Assembly: GCF_030269325.1 (NCBI RefSeq)
Contig: NZ_BSTD01000002.1
Location: 2,046,001-2,110,000, forward strand
Source of the DNA: Amycolatopsis sp. NBRC 101858
GTDB lineage: Bacteria; Actinomycetota; Actinomycetes; Mycobacteriales; Pseudonocardiaceae
Direction of reading: 5' to 3'
Length of the DNA: 64,000 bases
The position numbers were made by a program, and so were the translations under genes. Shown here in pieces: positions 18,041 to 25,963 of the stretch. Below the pieces are notes generated by a model that was not told where the DNA came from, did no database searches, and was given only the letters and a program-made list of their open reading frames with translations. Positions within the stretch are counted from its first letter, which is position 1. Every line of letters begins with the position of its first letter.

Positions 18041-18514
18041 GTGACCAGGCGCGGACTGCTGATGAGCGGGGGCTGGCTGCTGGCCGCCGCGGTCACCGCG
18101 GGCGCCGGCACGGTGGCCCTCGACGTCGTCGGCGCGGGCATCCTCGGCCCGCAGAACCAGCCGCTGTCGCAGGACGACGTGGCTCGCGCGCTGGCAACCG
18201 TGCCGACGAGCACGACACCAGTGGCCCCGGCCTCGACCACGACGTCGTCGAGCGCCCCGGCGCCGCGCGGCCTGACCGTCCCCGGCGGCCGCCTGGTCGC
18301 GAAGTGCACCGGGGACCGGATCGAGCTGATGTCGTGGAGCCCGGACCCGGGCTGGCGCACCGACGACGTCTCCCCCGGCCCGGCCGCCACCGCGTCGGTG
18401 AAGTTCAAGAACGGCGGGACCGAGAACGTGACGGTCGTGACGTGCCTCGCCGGTGAGCCGCACGCCGACACGGTCGCCGACGACAGCGGCGGCGGCCACC
18501 ACGGACGCGGCTAG
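18041..18514 (+). CDS. Exported small protein of unknown function
   Basis: A 157-residue protein. An N-terminal hydrophobic helix (about residues 9-30) acts as a signal or anchor. A Thr/Ser/Pro linker (about 55-75) follows, then a short beta-rich domain with two Cys (VAKCTGD and VTCLAG) likely forming a disulfide. It is transcribed divergently from the two-component pair across about 100 nt, so the regulator may control it. Its stop overlaps the convergent aldo/keto reductase gene by 4 nt. The family is not recognised with certainty. Confidence 0.7.
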   Translation: MTRRGLLMSGGWLLAAAVTAGAGTVALDVVGAGILGPQNQPLSQDDVARALATVPTSTTPVAPASTTTSSSAPAPRGLTVPGGRLVAKCTGDRIELMSWSPDPGWRTDDVSPGPAATASVKFKNGGTENVTVVTCLAGEPHADTVADDSGGGHHGRG

Positions 18515-19521
18515 CCCGGCAGCCCGGCGTTGAGCCGGGCCAGGATGCCGTGCGGGAACGGCAGTTCCGGCGCGCTGACCGCGGTGAGCCGGTCGAGCTG
18601 GGCCTCGGTGAGGTCGAGCCCGAGCGCGCCGACGGTTTCGGCGAGCTGCTCCGGGGACCGGGCGCCGATCAGCGGCGCGGGCATGCCCGGCCGGCGCGTC
18701 ACCCAGTGCAGCGCCACCTGGGCCGGGGTCGCGCCCGCCTCGGCCGCGACCTCGCGGACGACGTCCAGCACGGCCCAGCGCGTTTCCGGCAGCGAGCGGT
18801 AGGGCGCGCCCTCGGCGAGCCGTCCCGCCCCACCGCCGTCGCGGGTGTACTTGCCGGACAGGAACCCGCCGCCGATCGCGCCCCACGGCTGGACCGCGAT
18901 GCCGAACTCCCGCGCCAGGGGCACGTGCTCGGCCTCGATCGCCCGCTCGACCAGGGAGTACTCCAGCTGCAGCGCGGTCACCGGCGGGCCGCCGAGCATG
19001 GCGGCCTTCGTCGCGTACCAGGCCGGGACGTCGCTGAGGCCCACGGCGCGGATCTTCCCGGCGCGCACGAGGTCGCCGAACGCCGCCATGACCTCTTCGG
19101 CCGGGGTGAAACCGTCCCAGATGTGCAGCCAGTACAGGTCGACGTGGTCCACGCGCAGCCGCCGCAGCGACGCCTCCAGCGAGGCGACCATGTTCTTGCG
19201 GCCGTTGCTGCGGTGGCGCGGGTCGGACCGCGGTTCGCCGCCGCTGAAGTCGGGCCCGGAGTACTTGGTGGCGAGCACGACGTCGTCCCGGCCGACGTCG
19301 CGGAGGAACTCGCCGACCAGCTCCTCGCTGCGGCCGGCGCTGTAGTTGTCGGCGGTGTCGACGAAGTTGCCGCCGTCCTCGACGTAAGCGCGGAAGATCT
19401 TGCGCGCGGTGTCGTCGTCGGCGCAGAAGGAGCCGGTGCCGAAGGTCATCGCGCCCAGCGCGAGCGGCGAGACCCGCAGCCCGGAGCGGCCCAGCGGCCG
19501 GTAGTCGTCCAATCGTGTCAT
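18511..19521 (-). CDS. Aldo/keto reductase
   Basis: A 336-residue (beta/alpha)8 NADPH-dependent oxidoreductase. The tetrad is visible: Asp and Tyr in DTADNYSAGRSEE, Lys in LATKYSG and His in LYWLHIWDG. GARSPEQLAE near the C-terminus fits the cofactor-phosphate loop. The ATG at 19521 gives MTRLDDYRPLGRSGL, the usual N-terminus; upstream in-frame codons lack family similarity. The substrate is unknown, with aldehydes or ketones typical. Confidence 0.9.
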   Translation of the reverse strand: MTRLDDYRPLGRSGLRVSPLALGAMTFGTGSFCADDDTARKIFRAYVEDGGNFVDTADNYSAGRSEELVGEFLRDVGRDDVVLATKYSGPDFSGGEPRSDPRHRSNGRKNMVASLEASLRRLRVDHVDLYWLHIWDGFTPAEEVMAAFGDLVRAGKIRAVGLSDVPAWYATKAAMLGGPPVTALQLEYSLVERAIEAEHVPLAREFGIAVQPWGAIGGGFLSGKYTRDGGGAGRLAEGAPYRSLPETRWAVLDVVREVAAEAGATPAQVALHWVTRRPGMPAPLIGARSPEQLAETVGALGLDLTEAQLDRLTAVSAPELPFPHGILARLNAGLPG

Positions 19522-19613
19522 GTCCCCGATCGTGCAACCCGGAGCGTGGTCCGGGTCAAACCCGATCGAGGGCATTCCAGGGCAACTTCGGGGAGAAAAC
19601 GAGCCATCCTCCC

Positions 19614-19649
19614 GGTTAGCCCGAAATGAACACCTGGGGTGCGCTAACC
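19614..19649. promoter_or_regulatory. Inverted repeat between divergent genes
   Basis: GGTTAGC (19614-19620) and GCTAACC (19643-19649) are perfect inverted arms 22 nt apart, in the control region ahead of the YbaB / WXG100 operon. It could be an operator or a looped promoter element. No known regulator is assigned. Confidence 0.4.
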
Positions 19650-19705
19650 TGGCCCGATCGTGGGGCTCGTTGCCCTGTACCCCGGCGTGGCGAGGAGTCG
19701 AATTC

Positions 19706-20233
19706 GTGCAACCCAATCTGGGGCCAGGTGAAGACTTCGAGCTGCTGCTCGAGCGTCAGGTCCGGGACATGCAGTCGAAGGCGGCGGCGCTGAGCGAAGC
19801 GCTTTCCGCGGCCGGTGCCACGGTCCGCTCCCGCGACGGGTCGGTCACCGTGACGCTCGCGCCGAACGGCGCGCTCACGAACCTCGAACTCGGGCACCGC
19901 GCGACCGAAATGGGCTCCGCACGGCTGACCGCGGCGATCATGAGCACGGTGCGCGAAGCGCAGCGCCAGACCGCCCGCAGCGTCGCGGACTCCTTCTCCA
20001 CGATCAACGGCGACGGCGAGTCGACCGACATGGTCCGGTCCTTCCTGCCGCCGGACCCGCCGCCCGACGGCGACTTCGCGGCGCCGGAGAGCGCCGAGCC
20101 CGAGCGGACCCCGCCGCCGGCCGCTCCCCCGGCGCGGCCGCCCGCACCGCCGGCCCCGCCGGCCGCCGGGCCCGCCCCGCGTCGCCGTCCCCCGGCCGAC
20201 GACCACCCCGACGACGAATCGAACCCCTGGTGA
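19706..20233 (+). CDS. YbaB/EbfC-family protein with Pro-rich tail
   Basis: A 175-residue protein. Residues 1-115 match the YbaB/EbfC DNA-binding family pattern (an initial helix, then VTVTLAPNGALTNLEL, then a long helix). Residues 120-175 are a Pro/Ala/Asp-rich disordered tail. In Pseudonocardiaceae and mycobacteria such proteins often sit beside WXG100 genes, as in EspB or EspL-like contexts. GAGGAG at 19692-19697 lies 8 nt upstream of the GTG at 19706. It is the first gene of a three-gene operon and overlaps the next gene by GTGA. Confidence 0.78.
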   Translation: MQPNLGPGEDFELLLERQVRDMQSKAAALSEALSAAGATVRSRDGSVTVTLAPNGALTNLELGHRATEMGSARLTAAIMSTVREAQRQTARSVADSFSTINGDGESTDMVRSFLPPDPPPDGDFAAPESAEPERTPPPAAPPARPPAPPAPPAAGPAPRRRPPADDHPDDESNPW

Positions 20234-20544
20234 GCGGCGGCGGCTTCAGGGTCAATTCGGAGCCCCTGGCCACCTTCGGCAAGCACCTCGACGAGCTCCA
20301 GAGCAACCTGCAGGGCACGGCCGACCTGGTCGGCGGCATGACGTGCGACCCCGGCATGTTCGGCATCAACCCGGCGTGCCAGCTGATGGCGGCGGGCGCG
20401 AGCACGTGGACCGACAAGGCGCACCACCAGTTCGGCGACTACGCCAAGACCATCGGCGAGTTCTCCGACAAGGTCGCCGAGGCCGCGAAGCGCTACCAGT
20501 CGGGCGAACAGGACGCCGTCGATTCGATCGTGAGGTTCGAGTAG
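20230..20544 (+). CDS. WXG100/ESX-type small helical protein
   Basis: A 104-residue, mostly helical protein of the size and spacing of ESAT-6-like or PE-like T7SS substrates. It has FGKHLDELQSNLQG in helix 1 and HQFGDYAKTIGEFSDKVAEA in helix 2. A canonical WxG turn is not obvious, though STWTDKAHH is near the expected place. It overlaps genes on both sides, by GTGA upstream and by 1 nt downstream. It probably dimerises with the larger WxG protein that follows. Two Cys (MTCDPG, PACQLM) are unusual for the family. Confidence 0.7.
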   Translation: MSGGGFRVNSEPLATFGKHLDELQSNLQGTADLVGGMTCDPGMFGINPACQLMAAGASTWTDKAHHQFGDYAKTIGEFSDKVAEAAKRYQSGEQDAVDSIVRFE

Positions 20545-22289
20545 TGGGCGACGACTACAAGAGCAAGGACGTCAGCCTCCACGGCTCCGAACTCTTCAAC
20601 AGCGACAACGCCTCCGCCGGTGCCGGGTTCTTCGAAGCGGCGATCGGCCTGGACAAGGCCGTCAAGGAGAACGACCAGGTCGCGATCGGCATCGGCGCGG
20701 CGGGCATGGCGCTGGAGACCATCGGTCTCGTGCTGGACCCGATCGGCAGCCTGCTCACCGCCGGGATCGGCTGGCTCATCGAGCACATCACGATCCTGCG
20801 GTGGCCGCTGGACATCCTGATGGGTGACCCCATCGGCATCAACGCGGCCGCCGAGGCGCTCTCGGCCGAGAAGAAGAAGCTGGAGCAGTGGTCGACCGAC
20901 CACCAGTCGGCGATCGAGACGCTCATGAAGGACTGGTCCGGCAACGCCGCGGACCAGTTCAAGAAGGACATGGACGCGGTCACCGAGCAGCTCACCTCCC
21001 TCGGCGGCTACCTCGACCAGGCCGGCAAGAACATGAAGATCGCCGGCGGCATCGTCGGCGCGTTCCGCGGCATCTTCCGCGACCTGATCGCGATGCTCCT
21101 GGCGACGATCATCAAGGGCGCCCTGATCGCGGCGGCGCTGGCCCCGGTGACGTTCGGCGCGTCGATCGCGATCTTCATCGGCACCACGATCGGCACGGTG
21201 GCCACGGCGCTGGGCAAGATCGGCGCGAAGCTCGTCCAGCTGGGCCGCAAGCTCGGCGACCTGGTGAAGGCGCTGGCGAAGATGGGCAAGGCGGGCGACG
21301 AGATCGCGGGCGCGAAGCCCCCGACGAGCAGCCTGACGCCGACCCCGACCCCCAAGCCGGACGCGACCCCGTTGCCGAAGCCGGACTCGACGCCCACGCC
21401 GAAGCCGGACACGACCCCGTCGTCGGCGACGCCGGAGCCGAAGCCCGAGCCCAAGCCGGACACGACACCCGAGCCCAAGCCCGACACCACGCCGTCGTCG
21501 GCCACGCCGGAACCGAAGCCCGAGCCCAAGCCGGACACGACCCCGGAACCCAAGCCCGAGCCGAAGCCCGAGCCCGCGCCGTCGTCGTCCTCGGCGACCC
21601 CCGAGCCGAAGCCGGAACCCAAGCCCGATCCCAAACCGGAGCCGAAGCCGGACACCACGCCGTCGTCGGCCGCCCCGGAGCCGAAGCCCGAGCCCAAGCC
21701 GGACACCACGCCGGAACCGAAGCCCGACACGACACCGGAGCCCAAGCCGGAGCCCGCGCCGTCGTCGTCCTCGGCCACCCCGGAACCGAAGCCCGAGCCC
21801 AAGCCCGACACCACCCCCGAGCCCAAGCCGGAACCCAAGCCGTCCTCGGCGACCCCGGAACCCAAGCCGGAACCCAAGCCCGAGCCCAAGCCGGAACCCG
21901 CGCCGTCGTCGTCCTCGACCACGCCGGAACCGAAGCCCGACGCCACTCCGGACCCGAAGCCGGACGCCACCCCGGCGCCGACCCCGGATCCCAAGCCGCA
22001 CAAGCCGTTCACCGACCAGATGACCGCGGTCATCAAGGACAAGCTGTCCAAGGTGGACGGTGTCACGCCCGAGATCCTGCAGAAGTTCGACAAGATCAAC
22101 AACTTCTCCGTCGAGCAGCTCGGCAAGGTCTTCGGCAAGGAAGGCGCCGAGAAGTTCGAGTCGGCCATCAAGATCATGACCGACCCGTGGTTCGGCAAGT
22201 CGGGCCTGGCCGGCAAGACCGTCGTCGACATGATCAAGGGCGTGCCCGCCAGCATCGGCAACGTCACCGGCGGCGGGGACGACGACTAG
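20544..22289 (+). CDS. WXG100-domain protein with long Pro-Lys-Glu repeat and C-terminal domain
   Basis: A 581-residue protein. Residues 40-80 are hydrophobic. A helical WXG100-like region (about 100-170) contains DWSGNAADQF with the WxG turn. Residues 170-235 hold further hydrophobic helices that could insert in a membrane. A low-complexity stalk (about 266-487) repeats TPEPKPEPKPD and PSSSSATPEP units. A compact C-terminal segment of about 95 residues ends in GGDDD. No enzyme motif is seen in that segment. Start GTG 20544 shares one base with the preceding stop. The inferred class is a T7SS-linked surface or effector protein. Confidence 0.72.
   Translation: MGDDYKSKDVSLHGSELFNSDNASAGAGFFEAAIGLDKAVKENDQVAIGIGAAGMALETIGLVLDPIGSLLTAGIGWLIEHITILRWPLDILMGDPIGINAAAEALSAEKKKLEQWSTDHQSAIETLMKDWSGNAADQFKKDMDAVTEQLTSLGGYLDQAGKNMKIAGGIVGAFRGIFRDLIAMLLATIIKGALIAAALAPVTFGASIAIFIGTTIGTVATALGKIGAKLVQLGRKLGDLVKALAKMGKAGDEIAGAKPPTSSLTPTPTPKPDATPLPKPDSTPTPKPDTTPSSATPEPKPEPKPDTTPEPKPDTTPSSATPEPKPEPKPDTTPEPKPEPKPEPAPSSSSATPEPKPEPKPDPKPEPKPDTTPSSAAPEPKPEPKPDTTPEPKPDTTPEPKPEPAPSSSSATPEPKPEPKPDTTPEPKPEPKPSSATPEPKPEPKPEPKPEPAPSSSSTTPEPKPDATPDPKPDATPAPTPDPKPHKPFTDQMTAVIKDKLSKVDGVTPEILQKFDKINNFSVEQLGKVFGKEGAEKFESAIKIMTDPWFGKSGLAGKTVVDMIKGVPASIGNVTGGGDDD
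21325..21999 (+). repeat. In-frame Pro-Lys-Glu coding repeat
   Basis: About 675 bp of degenerate short repeats built from CCG-AAG-CCC-GAG codons encode PKPEPKPD stalk units with interspersed PSSSS blocks. They form an extended, charged spacer in the protein above. Such tracts change length readily by slippage and recombination. Confidence 0.85.
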
Positions 22290-23768
22290 TCACTCCTCCG
22301 CCAGGATCACCGCCCGGGACGCGAGGTGCAGCGCCAGCCTCTCGTCCGGGCGGGACAGGTCCACCCCGAGCAGCTGCTCGATCCGCGCGATCCGGGCCGC
22401 CACGGTGTTGCGGTGCACGCCCAGCACGGTGGCGGTCTCGGCGATCGACGACTCCGCGTCGAGGTAGGCGGCGAGGGTCCGGACCAGCTCGCCCGGCGCG
22501 TCCCGCAGCGGCGCGACGAGTGCTCGGGCCGCGGGCTCGAACGTGTCCGTGCGGGTCCACTCCAGCAGCAGCTGAGCCATCCCGAGCTGGTCGACGTGCA
22601 GGAAGTGACCGGTCTCGGGCCGGGTCGCGGCGAGCCGGGCCGCGTCGAGGGCCTCCGCGACGGTCGCCGCCAGCCCCTCCGGCCGCGGGTGCGGCCGCCC
22701 GACCCCCATGTGCGCGCCGAGGCGCAGCGCCCGGTGCGCGGTCTGGAGCCGGGTCGCCAGGGAGCGCACGCGTTCCGCCGTGGGCTCGTGGTCGAAGGTG
22801 ACCCAGCCGGTCCAGCCGTCGCCGTGCTCGACGACGACCGCCTCGACGTCCAGCGCCCGCATGACCTCCTGCGTGCGCGCGACCGTGTCGACTGCCGCCG
22901 GGACGCCGATGTGCAGGCCGACGTGCCAGCCGCCGAGCCGCCAGCCGGCGTCGGCGACGCGGCGGCGCAGGTCCGCGCCGGGTTCGGTGTCGAGGCGCAG
23001 GAGGTCGCCGAGCAACGCGGTGCGGGAGCGCGCGTCGCGTTCCAGTTCGAGCCGGTTGGCGAGCAGCCACCGCTGCAACGCCCCGGCGGCGACGGCGAGC
23101 GCGGGCGGCACGACGTCGGCCCGCGCGGCTTCGGTCCCCCGCAGTTCGGCCGCGAGCCACATCGCCGGGCGCTGCAGGAGAACGGGGTGGGCCAGGAAGA
23201 CGCTGTCGTGGCCGTCGATCCGCTGCGGCACGGCCTCGTCCAGCCGCACGCGCCCGGCGACTTCACCGGCGAGCGGCACACCCCGGTCGTCGAGCACAGC
23301 GACGGGCGAACGCAGCAGCCGCCGCAGCACGGCGACGACCTCTTCGGGCGGCCGCAGCCGATCCCCGAGGGCGCGGTGGGTGGCCAGCAGCAGATCGGCC
23401 CGGTCGAGTTCGGGCGCGGCGAGCAGCAGCCGCGCTTCGACGAGCAGATCCAGCGGCGCGGCACCGGTGGTCAGCAGCGGAACGGCCAGGCGATCGGCCA
23501 GCAGGCGCGACGCGGTGAGCGGTGCGGTCCCGGGCAGCAGGACTCCGGTGGCCCCGGCATCGGCACAGCGCCGCAGAAGGGCATCGATCTGCCAGTCGGT
23601 CCCGGCAACCGGCCGGGCGACCACGGTGAGTTCCCCGGGCGCGGGGAGGTGCGAAGCGTCCAAAGTGGCCTGAACGGTCGCGAGTGGACGGTCGAGCCCG
23701 GCCGCACCGGCGAGCAGCCGGACGTGTTCGGCCCAGCCGGGGAGGGAGAGAACCCGGCGCAGGCTCAC
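22290..23768 (-). CDS. PucR-family transcriptional regulator
   Basis: A 492-residue regulator. The N-terminal PucR-type region begins VSLRRVLSLPGWAEHVRLLAG. A central GGDEF-like fold is followed by a C-terminal helix-turn-helix, SSIAETATVLGVHRNTVAAR. The family often controls purine, hydantoin, proline or other N-compound catabolism, which fits the DUF917/hydantoinase operon just upstream on the same strand. GTG 23768 has GAGG 5-8 nt upstream. The gene abuts the convergent WXG gene with no gap. Control of the operon is inference. Confidence 0.87.
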   Translation of the reverse strand: MSLRRVLSLPGWAEHVRLLAGAAGLDRPLATVQATLDASHLPAPGELTVVARPVAGTDWQIDALLRRCADAGATGVLLPGTAPLTASRLLADRLAVPLLTTGAAPLDLLVEARLLLAAPELDRADLLLATHRALGDRLRPPEEVVAVLRRLLRSPVAVLDDRGVPLAGEVAGRVRLDEAVPQRIDGHDSVFLAHPVLLQRPAMWLAAELRGTEAARADVVPPALAVAAGALQRWLLANRLELERDARSRTALLGDLLRLDTEPGADLRRRVADAGWRLGGWHVGLHIGVPAAVDTVARTQEVMRALDVEAVVVEHGDGWTGWVTFDHEPTAERVRSLATRLQTAHRALRLGAHMGVGRPHPRPEGLAATVAEALDAARLAATRPETGHFLHVDQLGMAQLLLEWTRTDTFEPAARALVAPLRDAPGELVRTLAAYLDAESSIAETATVLGVHRNTVAARIARIEQLLGVDLSRPDERLALHLASRAVILAEE

Positions 23769-23791
23769 GGGAACCTCGCCAGGCCGGTGCT

Positions 23792-24110
23792 GCTCACGAC
23801 AGCTCCGCCGGGCTCGCTGCCCCCACGCACGACGCTCCGCCCGCAACGCACTCGCCGCCCGCTCACCACAGCCCCGCCAGGTTCATTGCCCCCACGCGCG
23901 ACGCCCGGCCCGCAATACACTCGCCGCCCGCTCACGACAGCCCCACCAGACTCGCCACCCCACGCGCGACGCCCGGCCCGCAACTCACTCGCCGCCCACT
24001 CACCACAACCCCACCAGGCCCCGCCCCCACGCACGACGCCCCGCCCGCAACCCACTCACGACAACCCCGCCACGCTCGCTGCCCCCACCCACGATGCCCC
24101 GCCCTCCCCG
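23792..24110. repeat. 69-bp minisatellite, about five copies
   Basis: This gene-free gap (23769-24160) is filled by imperfect tandem units starting at 23792, 23861, 23930, 23998 and 24054. Lengths are 69, 69, 68 and 56 nt plus a partial copy. Units share GCTCACGACAGCCCC, CCCACGCGCGACG and CACTCGCCGCCC. The period is 23 codons for most copies, so repetitive open frames arise by chance. It separates the PucR gene from the DUF917 operon. No promoter is evident in it. Confidence 0.85.
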
Positions 24111-24160
24111 GCCGGTGCCACCCGCCGCGCTGCGCTCCGGCGCAAGCACCCGCCGCCCCC

Positions 24161-25231
24161 TCACTCCGCGCCCACCGGATCGCAGTCGATTCCGTACGCC
24201 CGGGGCCGGACCACCGGCAGCCAGCGCGGGTCCGTCCAGAACGGCGCCGCCGCCAGCCGGACCACGTCCACCTCCACCCCTGCACGGATCGCGTCGCACG
24301 ACACCGGGACTCCCGTGCGGTGGTCCAGGACCGACAGCACGTCCGGGGTCGACGCCACCGGCTCCCCGTCGCGCAGGGCCAGCAGGTACTCGTTCTCCAT
24401 CTCCAGCCGCAGCAGCGCGCCGTCGCGGTGGTCGGCCAGCGTGACGCTGCCGCGGCCGAAGCCCGGGCTTCCGTGCTGCCCCGGCCCCGGGTGCCGCGCC
24501 ACCTCCAAGACCCGCCCGCGCGCCAGCACCGATCCCGCCAACGCCGCCGCAAGCTCGTCGCGAGGCGGGCTCTCCCCCGCCGCCAGCACCCGGCGGCCCA
24601 GCTCCAGAGCGCCGCTCGTCGTTCCCGGGACCGAACACTCCGCCAGCTCGCCGGCCGGGATCGGGGCCAGCGCGAACGCCGCCCACCCGCCGGAGCCGGC
24701 CAGGAACGCCCGGGTGCCCCGCTCGATCACCACGTCGGACCCGGCCGCGAGCACCACGACCTGCCCGCCGGGCTCCGCCAGCGCCGCCGGGGCGACCCCA
24801 CGGCCGGTCGCCGCCACCGAGAACTGGTCGAGCCGGGGCAGTCCGCGGCCGGACAGGTCCGCGTCGACGTACCCCAGCCCGAGCTGGTCGGCCACGACCA
24901 TCGGCAGCAGCCCGTTGAGGCCGCCGATCTCGATCGACATCAGCGCGTCGGCACGCTCGCCGGTCCAGCGTTCGACGGCGGCCACCGCGGCCGCGAACTC
25001 GCCGCCGCCCGGCAGCTTCTCGGTGAACGCCGCCGTCGCCCCGACGACGCCGATCGGCACCACCCGGGCCGAAGGCGCCAGCTCGGCCGCCGGGGACACC
25101 ACCAGCGACCGGCCGTCCGCGAGCAGCCGGCGCAGCAGCACGGCGGCGGTCACGGTGTCCCCGCCGCCGCCGGACCCGAGCAGGGCCACCCCGCGTTCGA
25201 GGGCGGCCACGTCACCAGCGGTGATGCGCAT
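24161..25231 (-). CDS. DUF917 family protein (divergent paralog)
   Basis: A 356-residue protein. LGSGGGGDT near 18-26, GGLNGLLPMVVADQLGL and VDADLSGRGLPRLDQF match the DUF917 (S-methyl thiohydantoin desulfurase-like) family. It is less like the other two copies: the usual EGGINS and DADGMGRAFPELQ motifs appear here as IGGLNG and DADLSGRGLPRLD. It is the last gene of the operon, 21 nt after the SDR stop. The reaction is unproven. The family is found beside hydantoinase/oxoprolinase subunits in N-compound catabolism. Confidence 0.85.
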   Translation of the reverse strand: MRITAGDVAALERGVALLGSGGGGDTVTAAVLLRRLLADGRSLVVSPAAELAPSARVVPIGVVGATAAFTEKLPGGGEFAAAVAAVERWTGERADALMSIEIGGLNGLLPMVVADQLGLGYVDADLSGRGLPRLDQFSVAATGRGVAPAALAEPGGQVVVLAAGSDVVIERGTRAFLAGSGGWAAFALAPIPAGELAECSVPGTTSGALELGRRVLAAGESPPRDELAAALAGSVLARGRVLEVARHPGPGQHGSPGFGRGSVTLADHRDGALLRLEMENEYLLALRDGEPVASTPDVLSVLDHRTGVPVSCDAIRAGVEVDVVRLAAAPFWTDPRWLPVVRPRAYGIDCDPVGAE

Positions 25232-25252
25232 GACTGACCACAGTAGACGAGC

Positions 25253-25963
25253 TCAGCGCAGCGCGTAGCCACCGTCGGGGTAGAGCGTCGACCCGGTCGT
25301 GTAGCTGCTGCCGAACAAGTACAGCACCGCATCGGCCACTTCGGACTCCTTCCCGACGCGGTGCAGCAGCGTGTCCGCGCGGTACTGCGCGAAGCTCGCC
25401 TCCCGCACGTCCGCGGGCCGCCCCGCCCACAGGTTCCCGTCGATGGTCCCCGGCGCGACGACGTTCACCCGGACCGGCGCCAGCTCGACCGCGAGCCCGC
25501 GGCCGAGGCCCTCGACCGCCGCGTTGCAGGCGACGTACGCGGGCGCCGCACCCGGCGGCCGGACGCTCGCCGCCCCGGACATCAGCACGATCGACGCGTC
25601 GGGCGCCAACCGAGGCACCGCGTGCTTGACGGCGTGGTACTGGCCCCAGAACTTCGTTACGAACGGGCTGGCCGCGTCCTCGTCGCTCAGCTCCCGCAGC
25701 GGCCCGACCGTGTACGACGCGCCGGGCGTGAAGAGGTGGTCGATGCGGTCCACGGCGCCGAAGAACGCGGCCAGCGACTCCTGGTCGGTGCTGTCGACGA
25801 CCTGCCAGGTCGCCCCGACCGAGTCAGCCGCCGTCGACAGCTTCTCCGGCGTGCGCCCGCCGAGGTGCACCGAAGCACCCGCGGTGGCGGCACGCCGCGC
25901 CACCTCCAGTCCGATCCCGGAACCACCACCGATGATCACGACGTGCTTCCCGGTCAAGCTCAT
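25253..25963 (-). CDS. SDR-family protein lacking the catalytic Lys
   Basis: A 236-residue Rossmann-fold protein with the cofactor loop GGGSGIG at residues 12-18 and a Ser at VLMSGAAS. The usual YxxxK is YVACN here, so the Lys that lowers the Tyr pKa and binds ribose is Asn. The C-terminal half is otherwise typical (VEGLGRGLAVELAPVRVN). The ATG overlaps the preceding DUF917 stop by ATGA. The protein may be a weak or altered reductase or a binding subunit of the pathway. Confidence 0.87.
   Translation of the reverse strand: MSLTGKHVVIIGGGSGIGLEVARRAATAGASVHLGGRTPEKLSTAADSVGATWQVVDSTDQESLAAFFGAVDRIDHLFTPGASYTVGPLRELSDEDAASPFVTKFWGQYHAVKHAVPRLAPDASIVLMSGAASVRPPGAAPAYVACNAAVEGLGRGLAVELAPVRVNVVAPGTIDGNLWAGRPADVREASFAQYRADTLLHRVGKESEVADAVLYLFGSSYTTGSTLYPDGGYALR

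Noticed and set aside
20493..22001. Minus-strand Gly/Leu/Arg repeat frame opposite the Pro-Lys-Glu gene
   Set aside because: It is the antisense reading of the coding repeat and has no initiation signal. The plus-strand genes overlap neatly with each other.
23765..24055. Minus-strand repeat peptide with a 23-residue period
   Set aside because: It arises because the 69-bp minisatellite has a period divisible by three. There is no ribosome site, and other frames of the same repeat are also open.
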